NCBI GenBank assembly: GCA_016840185.1
Contig: JAEOSV010000057.1
Span: 1 to 5,960, forward strand
From: Candidatus Hermodarchaeota archaeon
Lineage (GTDB): Archaea > Asgardarchaeota > Hermodarchaeia > Hermodarchaeales > Hermodarchaeaceae
Direction of reading: 5' to 3'
Length of the DNA: 5,960 nt
Shown here: positions 1 through 5,960 of the stretch, one piece after another
How the letters are laid out: each line of letters starts with the position of its first letter
Numbering within the stretch: the first letter of the stretch is position 1
Notes under the pieces: generated by a model
Databases searched by the model: none
Seen by the model: the letters and a program-made list of their open reading frames with translations, nothing else
Told to the model about the DNA's origin: nothing
Position numbers and translations under genes: made by a program

Positions 1-55
1 CTGCAGTATTCCGCTTGAAACTTTTGAGCCTTCTCCTTGAAAACCGAACTGCACG

Positions 56-736
56 CTATTCAGAGTTTTGGAGTTTCTTACCCTCTAATCCCGCTCCACG
101 ACGTGACGCAAGATGTCGGAGTAAACTCACCGTGGTTCGCAACTTCGAGGTCTCCTTCAAAACCAACTCTTCAGAAGCTTCCTTGTCAGTAACCATATTC
201 GCCTGAGTCAACACTCGCCTCATCCACCCGAGCTGATCCTCATCGAAGGCGGAATTGATAATCTTCTTTGAAACGACATCCACCGTCATATGTTCCTTGA
301 TTGAAGATGAAAGCGTTTCATACTCCTCTTTGGTTGCCATGTACACGCAGGCACCCACATCCACACTTTCTGGTAGCACACGTTCCATGAAATCCCGAAT
401 CCCTGCCGTCACGGCCAACGATCCTTTGAGCACGATAGTCTGCTCACTCACTCCAGCAGTGAGAATTGCTGCAAGCAAATCAAAACCAAGATTCCGAATT
501 GCCGTCTGAACAGTAAACGTCACCGGACGAAAATCATACTCTTCGGGTTCATTCTCAGTCCGGTACCCCAGTACCAACCCAGCCTTAGAAAACTCTACCC
601 GGAATTCATGTGGACAGACCTTCCCCGAGATTACCCGACCTATCATGGTAGTGCCCTCTACCTTGTCCCAGGCGTCTTCTGGTATCTCTAGTATACCATC
701 AGTGTGACAAATGGGACATGTAACTTTGAGCTTCAC
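56..736 (-). CDS. Small zinc-binding protein of unknown function, Asgard-type CPxC...CPHEF N-terminus
   Basis: No function is assigned. With the GTG start at 736 the protein has 226 residues. A zinc-site candidate is visible at its N-terminus: CPIC (residues 7-10), then CPHEF (Cys41, His43). The segment between has the alternating look of a small beta domain and ends at a VLGYR strand. I associate this compact Cys-Cys/Cys-His domain with short Asgard archaeal proteins; that is recognition from memory. The rest (about residues 73-226) appears alpha/beta, with predicted helices near 76-94, 106-121 and 165-210, and has no catalytic motif I know. It has no signal peptide or membrane segment, so it is probably cytosolic. 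An in-frame ATG lies 12 codons upstream (772), but its upstream bases lack a Shine-Dalgarno, whereas the GTG has GAGGTG eight bases away and gives a VKLKVTCPIC start. It is transcribed divergently from the giant surface-protein gene. The reading frame is well supported; the role is not. Confidence 0.85.
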   Translation of the reverse strand: MKLKVTCPICHTDGILEIPEDAWDKVEGTTMIGRVISGKVCPHEFRVEFSKAGLVLGYRTENEPEEYDFRPVTFTVQTAIRNLGFDLLAAILTAGVSEQTIVLKGSLAVTAGIRDFMERVLPESVDVGACVYMATKEEYETLSSSIKEHMTVDVVSKKIINSAFDEDQLGWMRRVLTQANMVTDKEASEELVLKETSKLRTTVSLLRHLASRRGAGLEGKKLQNSE

Positions 737-744
737 GGGGGTGA

Positions 745-750
745 CACCTC
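745..750 (-). promoter_or_regulatory. Shine-Dalgarno GAGGTG that decides the start of the zinc-protein gene
   Basis: On the minus strand GAGGTG is followed by eight bases and then the GTG at 736. It lies inside the 12-codon extension that the upstream ATG (772) would add, so it argues for the shorter protein. The spacing equals that of the GAGGT in front of the rightward gene, which supports both start choices. Confidence 0.6.
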
Positions 751-900
751 GACGCAGCAAGCCGACTAGCATAGAGTGAGGTTCTCGTTCAAATACTCTT
801 CTCTTTTTGTGGGAAAAGTCGTTGAACTGTCTTCAATCCAGTGTTACTTACTTAAACTATTTCATATTAACGCAGATTTAAACAAATAACCCATTCTACA

Positions 901-916
901 GATAAAGCTTTTTAAA
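901..916 (+). promoter_or_regulatory. Candidate archaeal BRE plus TATA box for the giant surface-protein gene
   Basis: GATAAA (901-906) fits the archaeal BRE pattern RNWAAW exactly. It is followed after GC by TTTTTAAA (909-916), a TATA-like box. With the usual archaeal spacing, transcription would begin near 937-941, giving a leader of about 125 bases before the ATG at 1066. The order and spacing are seen in the sequence; promoter activity is inferred, and AT-rich archaeal DNA produces such matches by chance. Confidence 0.4.
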
Positions 917-982
917 GCGTCTTGCACCCGTCCCTATAGCGGTTTGGTACCTTTTCCAGACGGAAACAAGGGATTTGGAGTT

Positions 983-1015
983 GCGTGTGAACAGACCATG
1001 CGAACCATTCACAGC
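983..1015 (+). other. Possible hairpin in the mRNA leader of the giant gene
   Basis: TGTGAA (986-991) can pair with TTCACA (1008-1013). Two further pairs, GC at 983-984 with GC at 1014-1015, form if G985 is bulged out. The loop is 16 bases. There is no following T-tract, so it does not look like a terminator. It could be a chance inverted repeat or a weak leader structure. Confidence 0.25.
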
Positions 1016-1052
1016 GCCTAAACCCCTACTAGTGTACATGAACTGCATCCTC

Positions 1053-1057
1053 GAGGT
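1053..1057 (+). promoter_or_regulatory. Shine-Dalgarno GAGGT of the giant surface-protein gene
   Basis: GAGGT is followed by eight bases (1058-1065) and then ATG at 1066. It singles out this ATG over the other possible starts and places a classical signal peptide immediately at the N-terminus. Confidence 0.7.
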
Positions 1058-1065
1058 CGATACAT

Positions 1066-1137
1066 ATGCATCGTCGAACCCTAATCTGTTTGACATTTCT
1101 CGCATTATTTTTATTTTCATCAACAAGCTTCTTAGCC
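1066..1137 (+). other. Sec-type signal peptide of the giant protein
   Basis: Residues 1-24 show a positive n-region (MHRR), a hydrophobic core rich in Leu, Phe and Ala (about residues 6-17), and a small polar c-region (SSTSFLA). The exact cleavage point is unclear because Pro25 follows the A24 candidate. A single-span N-terminal membrane anchor is the alternative, but the core is short and a flexible Asn/Pro/Thr linker follows, which favours secretion. Confidence 0.8.
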
Positions 1138-4100
1138 CCAATAACTGGGACACTTCCTAATAATGAGACCAATCCTAATAGTAAAACGGATACAAATTTC
1201 GCATCATCCCCCTTGATGCCACCGCCACCTGAAGGTCCAACTTGGGACGGGACAGAATATTTGTATGAAGGACTTGGGCAAGTTCTAACAACTCAGGAGT
1301 ATTCAGCTGGAACTACAGGAACTTTATCCGCTTCTGATCTTGATTTTGGTGAAACCAGTTTTGGACAAGTCAACCTGCCACAGGGCTGGACGGGATATGA
1401 GCTTTCAGCGAACGTGTTCAACCTCTTCGATAATATCGCACATATTGAAGGCAGTACTCGAAACGGAGATTTTGAAAGTGGAACAACCTCACCCACATAC
1501 TGGGATGAAAGTAAACGTGGAATGTCTGGTGCCGGTCTTGTGGGTATCGATTGGTACTATGGCCCTGCGTGGGGTGAGACCGGAGATGGAGTTGCTGTTT
1601 TAGCCAATTGTACGAGCTATAATTGGGTTTCAAATGCAACTTACATTGAATATGTCGGTTGGACGCAAACTATCGACCTCAACCGAATAGACGCCACAAG
1701 TGCAACACTTTCCTTCGACGTCCAATTTTACGATGATAACATTCATGGTCGTGATGATGATGACGAAATGTCAGTCTACGCTGAAGTCGGGGGTGCGGAA
1801 CGCCATTTCGTCTGTCACCGCTACGCCCTCAACGCCTATCGAGGCGGCTGGGGATTCCATTCCATCGAATTCTCCTTATCAGTCGACGAACTCAATGCTT
1901 GGACATCAGATACAATCAATGTCACCGTCGGAATGACCGTGGACTTCGATTGGACAATTAACAACGTCTTCTACATGGACTTTGATAACGTCAAACTGAT
2001 TGTCAGAGGAAAACCAAGTCCCACGAATAGCGCAATTCAGCTTCGACTTAACAGCACTAATTCTTGGTCTGATACGAGTTATGGGTCTGGCACTATCACT
2101 ATAACGGGAACCTGGGGACCTTATGCCTCTGACCACAACATCGCCGTTATCTGGTCGACTGCAGCCTCACGAAGTCGAAACGTTGATTTCAATTACACCC
2201 TCACCTTGAAGATTTCAAGAAGTGGTCAAACGAAATCACAAACCGGACCTGAAGGTTCCGCTTTCTGGGTCAAACAAGGTTCTTCGGTCTATTGGACCAC
2301 CTGGTTCTTCGCTGATTTCTATTCAATCTATTATGAAAACTACAACTTCACTATCCAAAAACCCGGAACAGAAACCTGGACCCTTTCATCTGCAATAGAT
2401 CCCAACCTGCAAGACCAAACAGGATCCGTTACAGAAGATGGAACATCAGTGAGTCTATCTTCAACGATTTCCGCGTTTGGCTGGTGGAACTTCACATTCT
2501 CTTCAACCAATCGGGTAACCTCCATCACTGGCCTAGCTACTAGTTATGATATCGGCAACTCCCTCAACATCAATGTCAATCATGACACGGTGACCTCGGG
2601 GCAATGTAACATCACAATCTATGAAACTGGAACCACAACAATCGTCCACAATGAATCCAAATCGTTACCCGGGTCAACCCAAGTCTCCTTCACTAAACTC
2701 TTTGATAGTGGCGATACCTTCGCCGCAGGAGAGTACACCATTTGTGCAACCTATGATAATGACGCAACAGGAGCAATGACCAGTGCAGGCTTCTATTTGG
2801 CCCAGTTCAAGATCATCCACAACACCGCTCTTGAAATTGAATTAGCTGCAGCCTCGAAAACGGTCATTCGTGAACCGGGAACCTATTTCCTCCGTCTCAC
2901 CTATGATGACCTAGACAAAACGGTTAGTCCCTGGGTGGCAAATACCACTGGGAAGGTGCGGATTAATGGGTCCTTAGATGGTAATGATATATTTTTCCGT
3001 GAGTACGGAAACCTGTATCAAGTAGAAATTTCAAGCATGTTACTAGATGTTGGGGATTACTCGTTCACCGTTTGGGCGGATGAACCCTATCACGATTCAG
3101 CATCGGATTCGATTACGATTCTCGTCCGCGAAGATGCTTCACTCATGGCACATGAATCCCCAGGATTGACTCTACCGTATGGTGAGACCTTCACTATTCA
3201 AGTCTACTACAACAGTTCCAGTGGTAGTGGGATTACCGGAGCCACCGTAACGGCCATCGATTGGCCCGGCACTCCAACAGGCGTAGGTAACGGGACAGGA
3301 TGGTATGAAATCACCTTTGATACCACCGCCCAATCAGACCCAGGCACTTACACAGTGACTATTGAAGCAGAATCCGTACCTCCCAACTATTATACTAAAC
3401 GAACAGTCGTCCTTACTATTGTAATTCGACAAGTTTCAACCACAATGGACTATACGCCTCCAGGATCTATTCCCTTTGGCGAAGACGTGGTTATCCCCAT
3501 TAATTTTACAGCCAATGATCCAGAATCCACCGCCCATAATGGAGATCCTATCACGAGTGCCATCTTTAATCTGCAACTGGATGGCAGCCCCCTCACGTAT
3601 ATTGCGGATTATACAATAGTAAATCATACTGATGGAACCTACACCATCACTCTCCTTGCATCAAGCGGCAAAATTACTGCAATAAGTTCCTATACCCTGG
3701 TTATCAGTGCCACTCCATCGAATGCCATTTATGGTGATGTCATTCGATCCGTTGGTTTCCAAATCGTGGGACACCAAACACAAACCATCGTCAACCAACC
3801 TGACCCAACCGCGTATGGAGAGCCCACCAATGGAATTGCTGTACAATGGTATGACCTCAACGGAACATTGTTGAATCCGTATCCAAGTTTCTTCAACTAC
3901 CTTGAGGTGCGTTGGGCAGGGAACAATTCGCTTGTTGCTACACGATCCTCATTAACATTTAACTTAGATACGAGCTTGTGGCTCCCAGGTACCTATGATC
4001 TCACTGTCACCACGTTTCCAGATACGGGCCTTTACAGTGGGAGTACCGGCAGTTTGCGGATAATCATCATCATCCATCAAACGGCAGTCACAATTCTTCC

Positions 4101-5960
4101 ACCAGAACCCACACCCTGGCAACAGACTACTTGGATAACAATTCAATGGATTGACCTCACATCGACAGGATACATCGCTGCCACTGAGGCGTCACAAATC
4201 ATTGTTACTGGAGCTGTATCTCGGACCATTAATAATCCAACTAGTTGGACTTTTGAATTGGATACATCTGGATTAGAAATTGGGGATTCACATTCCATTA
4301 CCGTGCAGGTCATTGCAAAAACAACCCCACAAATTTATGAAGATGCTAGTAGTTCCTTTGATCAATTAACGATCCGTGCACACCGCGTCTACGTTATCGT
4401 TACAGGACCAGCACCAGTCCCTGAAGACGGAGTATTCAGATTAAGTGTGAGTTGGACGGACTTAGACACAGGCGCACCTATTGATAATGCTACGTACCTT
4501 CTAGAAATCGAAGTTACTCAAATTTCCGGACCCACAGCCCCCACGCTACCTTTCTACGAACCTAATAATCTCGACTTTACCATTAGTGCATTGGATTGGG
4601 GTCGAGGCACGCACCTATTAAACGTCACTGTGACCGCTAATTCAGCCAACTTTGATGTCGGATTCGGCACTGTGAACGTGGTTATCCGAAGACACTCCAT
4701 TATAGCTGATGTTGACCCCATTCCCCGTGTCCCTGTGGGTAACGACTGGACTATTACGCTACGGGTTAATGATAGTGACCTCATCCCGTCTTCTGGATTG
4801 CCTGAGGGAAATATTAGTTCAGTTGTTATTACTGGTGGAGCAGTACCCATTGTTCTCAATAGTGGAAATTGGGGAACATGGGTAACGAATATGACAAACG
4901 GTATCTATGAAATAACCTTAGATATCTCTGGCTGGTCTCGGGGAACCTATAGCCTACAGATTTCTGTCACAACTTCAATCCAATATGGCGATGGAGTTGT
5001 ATACACTCAACTAATCATTCGCCAATTAGCTACTAGTTTCACGTATACCAGTCCTCCCGTTGTGCCATTCGATGAAGACGGTTTTCTCATTGTCACCTAT
5101 CTTGTCGACGATCCACCTGCAGTCAATCAAGATGGCGACCCAATCACTGGCACAATCACCATCACTATCATTGAACAAATAGATGGATTACTGACTCGAT
5201 ACACGCATTTCGATTGGGTCTATATAGGATCAGGTCGATACAACATCACCTTCTACAGCACCTACCTCGACAACCAAAATCCACCCTACACCTATGATTT
5301 TAACATTACCATATCCGAGGTGTCTGGTGATTTTCGGGATGGTCAACTCGATTTTGTGCCTCTCGATCTTCGTGCTCTCGTGATGTGGTTACATCCCACC
5401 GCGGTACCACTGACACCTTATGGCGATAATGTGGAAATTGATGTTGCGTACGAAGTGTTAGACGGAGGAAGTCGTCAGAATGGTGATCGCATTTCAGGGG
5501 CAACTATCCGCGTGAATGTATCTAATTTGGTATTTGGATTAGATTACACTGTTACCTGGATTGGAGGTTCCGAAGTATATCGGATCACCATCTACGCCGA
5601 TGTTGTTGATACGATTCGATGGTATCAAATTTCAGTTGAAACGATTTCTGTTCCACCAGGATATAACCCAGATTCAATAGCAAGGCTTGATTTTCGAGTT
5701 CGTACCCTGGAAACCACTTTGCAAGTTGTTATTCCTGATCCCGTTCCGTGGGGTGACAATTTCATTATCGATATTTTCTATTCAAACAACGATCCGGATA
5801 GTAGTACACAGGGAGCCCCACTTCCTGGTTTAGATCTCAACATTACACTGGTTGGATTTGCGTATACTATCCAAGATCTCGGTTCTGGAAACTATCGCAT
5901 CACGGTAAACTCCAGCATCATTGGTTCACCTCTCCTCTCACCCCACTCTATCACGTTAGC
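1066..5960 (+). CDS. Giant secreted Ig-like repeat surface protein with a jelly-roll head (3' end beyond the window)
   Basis: The frame is open for 1631 codons and runs off the right edge without a stop. Visible order: signal peptide (1-24), Asn/Pro/Thr linker with a PPPPE run (25-65), beta-rich start (66-129), CBM4/9-like jelly roll (~130-316), aromatic beta domain (~317-487), an Ig-like domain with a cysteine pair (~488-585), then at least ten Ig-like units of 99-117 residues, the last one cut. Units start at a PxP-x-P-[YFW]-G-[ED] box and end in an [LI]xIxIR[QHR] strand. I count about 28 N-X-S/T sequons. Mature cysteines are only C182, C250, C514 and C560; no lysine follows K1085. No enzyme motif is seen. 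The likely role is a long glycosylated extracellular stalk presenting a ligand-binding tip, as adhesin or surface-layer component; this is inferred from architecture. The anchor (C-terminal membrane helix or other) is not in view. The start is set by the GAGGT at 1053 and the signal peptide. Confidence 0.93.
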   Translation, partial: MHRRTLICLTFLALFLFSSTSFLAPITGTLPNNETNPNSKTDTNFASSPLMPPPPEGPTWDGTEYLYEGLGQVLTTQEYSAGTTGTLSASDLDFGETSFGQVNLPQGWTGYELSANVFNLFDNIAHIEGSTRNGDFESGTTSPTYWDESKRGMSGAGLVGIDWYYGPAWGETGDGVAVLANCTSYNWVSNATYIEYVGWTQTIDLNRIDATSATLSFDVQFYDDNIHGRDDDDEMSVYAEVGGAERHFVCHRYALNAYRGGWGFHSIEFSLSVDELNAWTSDTINVTVGMTVDFDWTINNVFYMDFDNVKLIVRGKPSPTNSAIQLRLNSTNSWSDTSYGSGTITITGTWGPYASDHNIAVIWSTAASRSRNVDFNYTLTLKISRSGQTKSQTGPEGSAFWVKQGSSVYWTTWFFADFYSIYYENYNFTIQKPGTETWTLSSAIDPNLQDQTGSVTEDGTSVSLSSTISAFGWWNFTFSSTNRVTSITGLATSYDIGNSLNINVNHDTVTSGQCNITIYETGTTTIVHNESKSLPGSTQVSFTKLFDSGDTFAAGEYTICATYDNDATGAMTSAGFYLAQFKIIHNTALEIELAAASKTVIREPGTYFLRLTYDDLDKTVSPWVANTTGKVRINGSLDGNDIFFREYGNLYQVEISSMLLDVGDYSFTVWADEPYHDSASDSITILVREDASLMAHESPGLTLPYGETFTIQVYYNSSSGSGITGATVTAIDWPGTPTGVGNGTGWYEITFDTTAQSDPGTYTVTIEAESVPPNYYTKRTVVLTIVIRQVSTTMDYTPPGSIPFGEDVVIPINFTANDPESTAHNGDPITSAIFNLQLDGSPLTYIADYTIVNHTDGTYTITLLASSGKITAISSYTLVISATPSNAIYGDVIRSVGFQIVGHQTQTIVNQPDPTAYGEPTNGIAVQWYDLNGTLLNPYPSFFNYLEVRWAGNNSLVATRSSLTFNLDTSLWLPGTYDLTVTTFPDTGLYSGSTGSLRIIIIIHQTAVTILPPEPTPWQQTTWITIQWIDLTSTGYIAATEASQIIVTGAVSRTINNPTSWTFELDTSGLEIGDSHSITVQVIAKTTPQIYEDASSSFDQLTIRAHRVYVIVTGPAPVPEDGVFRLSVSWTDLDTGAPIDNATYLLEIEVTQISGPTAPTLPFYEPNNLDFTISALDWGRGTHLLNVTVTANSANFDVGFGTVNVVIRRHSIIADVDPIPRVPVGNDWTITLRVNDSDLIPSSGLPEGNISSVVITGGAVPIVLNSGNWGTWVTNMTNGIYEITLDISGWSRGTYSLQISVTTSIQYGDGVVYTQLIIRQLATSFTYTSPPVVPFDEDGFLIVTYLVDDPPAVNQDGDPITGTITITIIEQIDGLLTRYTHFDWVYIGSGRYNITFYSTYLDNQNPPYTYDFNITISEVSGDFRDGQLDFVPLDLRALVMWLHPTAVPLTPYGDNVEIDVAYEVLDGGSRQNGDRISGATIRVNVSNLVFGLDYTVTWIGGSEVYRITIYADVVDTIRWYQISVETISVPPGYNPDSIARLDFRVRTLETTLQVVIPDPVPWGDNFIIDIFYSNNDPDSSTQGAPLPGLDLNITLVGFAYTIQDLGSGNYRITVNSSIIGSPLLSPHSITL
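1138..1260 (+). other. Flexible Asn/Thr/Pro linker after the signal peptide
   Basis: Residues 25-65 are rich in Asn, Thr, Ser and Pro, with a sequon at N33 and a PPPPE run near residue 52. The segment contrasts with the strand-forming sequence on its C-terminal side and looks like a disordered or O-/N-glycosylated tether. Confidence 0.55.
1453..2013 (+). other. CBM4/9-like jelly-roll head domain (residues ~130-316)
   Basis: The domain opens with NGDFESG (133-139) followed by a Trp at 146, and closes with YMDFDNVKLIV (303-313). An N-G-x-F-E-x-G opening strand and a terminal D-[ND]-V-x-L strand are typical of jelly-roll domains of the carbohydrate-binding-module 4/9 and galactose-binding type. 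Between them are alternating aromatic strands and an acidic DDDDE stretch (230-234) that could bind calcium. C182 and C250 may form a disulfide. The fold is inferred from these motifs; a sugar ligand is only one possibility, and related folds also serve as protein-binding or structural modules. Confidence 0.55.
2014..2526 (+). other. Aromatic-rich beta domain (residues ~317-487), family not identified
   Basis: This stretch lacks the PxP-G box and IR linker of the later repeats, and it holds many Trp, Tyr and Phe residues (for example near 408-428 and FGWWNFTF at 471-478). It carries sequons at N329, N376, N427 and N475. It separates the jelly-roll head from the Ig-like stalk, so it is either a second ligand-facing beta sandwich or a structural adaptor. 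I do not recognise a named family. Confidence 0.4.
2527..2820 (+). other. Ig-like domain with a cysteine pair (residues ~488-585)
   Basis: The segment has an Ig/fibronectin-like strand pattern, ending in AGEYTICATY (554-563) and an FYLAQFKI strand. Its two cysteines (C514 and C560) sit in neighbouring-strand positions 46 residues apart and are the last cysteines visible in the protein. A stabilising intradomain disulfide is plausible but unproven. It marks the junction between the head region and the stalk. Confidence 0.5.
3433..3774 (+). repeat. Ig-like unit of subtype A (residues 790-903)
   Basis: This unit has a TPPGSIPFGED opening, an NDP-containing strand, a loop ending in NGDPITSA (825-832), and a closing GTYTIT strand without the D-T/I-S segment of subtype B. 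The same NDP...GDPIT layout returns only after residue 1321, so this is an isolated A unit ahead of the B block. Confidence 0.5.
3775..5025 (+). repeat. Block of four Ig-like units of subtype B (residues 904-1320)
   Basis: Four consecutive units have a W/V-x-D-L/S strand after the opening box (QWYDLNG, QWIDLTS, SWTDLDT, RVNDSDL) and close with a D-T/I-S...G-T-Y type turn (LDTSLWLPGTY, LDTSGLEIGDS, ISALDWGRGTH, LDISGWSRGTY). They lack the GDPIT loop of subtype A. The first three are 101-104 residues; the fourth is longer (about 111) because of an extra Gly/Trp/Asn-rich segment near 1266-1278. Confidence 0.5.
5026..5960 (+). repeat. Block of three Ig-like units of subtype A (residues 1321 onward, last cut by the window)
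   Basis: The units carry the loops QDGDPITGT (1355-1363), QNGDRISGA (1471-1479) and TQGAPLPGL (1581-1589), each after an acidic turn rich in Asp/Pro, and close with G-x-Y-x-I-T type strands (SGRYNITFY, EVYRITIY, SGNYRITV). They measure 110-117 residues, longer than the subtype B units. The final unit stops at the window edge in the closing strands. Confidence 0.5.

Larger units (their letters stand above)
773..1065. other. Divergent intergenic region
   Basis: These 293 bases separate two divergently transcribed genes and contain no gene I can support. The part nearest the leftward gene (about 841-890) is AT-rich. On the minus strand it holds two weak TATA-like stretches, GTTTAAATC (875-883) and AGTTTAAGTA (849-858), neither with a convincing BRE, so the leftward promoter is not resolved. 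The middle (901-916) has a better BRE/TATA-like element facing right. The segment 940-1065 is less AT-rich and would form the leader of the rightward mRNA, including a possible hairpin at 983-1015 and the GAGGT at 1053-1057. Short open frames crossing this region lack good ribosome sites and overlap the signal-peptide codons of the large gene. Confidence 0.6.
2821..5960 (+). repeat. Array of at least ten Ig-like protein repeats (stalk), continuing past the window
   Basis: From residue 586 the sequence is a series of degenerate Ig-like units. Rough unit boundaries are 586-690, 691-789, 790-903, 904-1004, 1005-1105, 1106-1210, 1211-1320, 1321-1435, 1436-1547 and 1548 onward. Aligning the box P-[YFWV]-[GDQ] gives registers at residues 706, 805, 918, 1019, 1121, 1225, 1336, 1453 and 1563, that is spacings of 99, 113, 101, 102, 104, 111, 117 and 110. 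Linkers share an Arg- or His-containing strand (ILVRED, IVIRQ, IIIIHQ, VVIRRH, LIIRQ, FRVRT). The DNA copies are too diverged to look like recent tandem duplications. Confidence 0.8.

Noticed and set aside
1..55. AAGGAG-like sequence on the minus strand downstream of the zinc-protein stop (about 33-38), possibly serving a next gene
   Set aside because: No ATG, GTG or TTG follows at usable distance before the window edge, so a downstream operon partner cannot be supported. No terminator hairpin with a T-tract was seen either.
904..918. Overlapping palindromes AAAGCTTT and GCTTT-TT-AAAGC as an operator
   Set aside because: They coincide with the TATA-like box, and short AT-rich palindromes are expected by chance; there is no second copy nearby to suggest a regulator site.
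896..1153. Minus-strand 85-codon open frame across the intergenic region
   Set aside because: It starts with GTG inside the signal-peptide and linker codons of the large gene, has no properly spaced ribosome site, and its sequence shows no domain-like pattern.
975..1160. Plus-strand 61-codon open frame starting with TTG
   Set aside because: The purine stretch before it is too close to act as a ribosome site, and the frame overlaps the well-supported start of the giant gene in another phase.
1753..1767. Possible enterokinase-like or protease-processing site (DDDDE)
   Set aside because: The residue after the acidic run is Glu, then Met, with no basic cleavage residue; an acidic surface loop is simpler.
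4554..4859. Minus-strand 101-codon open frame
   Set aside because: It lies wholly within subtype B repeat codons of the giant gene; the plus-strand frame has consistent repeat motifs there, so this is an antisense shadow.
2821..5960. DNA-level tandem duplication or recent repeat expansion
   Set aside because: The units match only as degenerate protein motifs; no long identical DNA segments were seen between them on reading.

Overview
The window looks like archaeal DNA, most likely from an Asgard archaeon (Thorarchaeia-like, moderate confidence). Three things point there. The leftward protein carries a small CPxC...CPHEF zinc motif that I associate with short Asgard proteins. The rightward gene encodes a very large secreted protein of Ig-like beta-sandwich repeats, rich in Thr, Asn and Tyr and studded with N-glycosylation sequons. 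Both genes start behind a GAGGT-type Shine-Dalgarno sequence at an identical 8-base spacing, and a BRE/TATA-like element lies between them. No tRNA, rRNA, CRISPR array, insertion sequence or integrase was seen.

Layout: positions 1-55 are a short tail with no supportable gene. A gene on the minus strand (56-736, possibly extended to 772) encodes a small, probably cytosolic zinc-binding protein of unknown function. A divergent intergenic region (about 737-1065) carries the signals of both genes and a possible leader hairpin. From 1066 to the right edge there is one uninterrupted rightward reading frame, open at its 3' end (1631 codons visible and no stop).

The giant protein reads, in order: signal peptide; Asn/Pro/Thr linker; a carbohydrate-binding-module-like jelly-roll head (residues ~130-316); an aromatic-rich beta domain (~317-487); an Ig-like domain with one cysteine pair (~488-585); then at least ten Ig-like units of about 100-117 residues. 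From about residue 790 these units fall into two subtypes arranged in blocks, A-BBBB-AAA. The repeat stalk has no cysteine after residue 560 and no lysine after residue 1085.

The likely picture is a long glycosylated cell-surface stalk with a ligand-binding tip, transcribed divergently from an unrelated-looking zinc protein. A functional link between the two genes is only a guess from shared intergenic DNA. The anchor, the remaining repeats and the true length of the surface protein lie outside the window.
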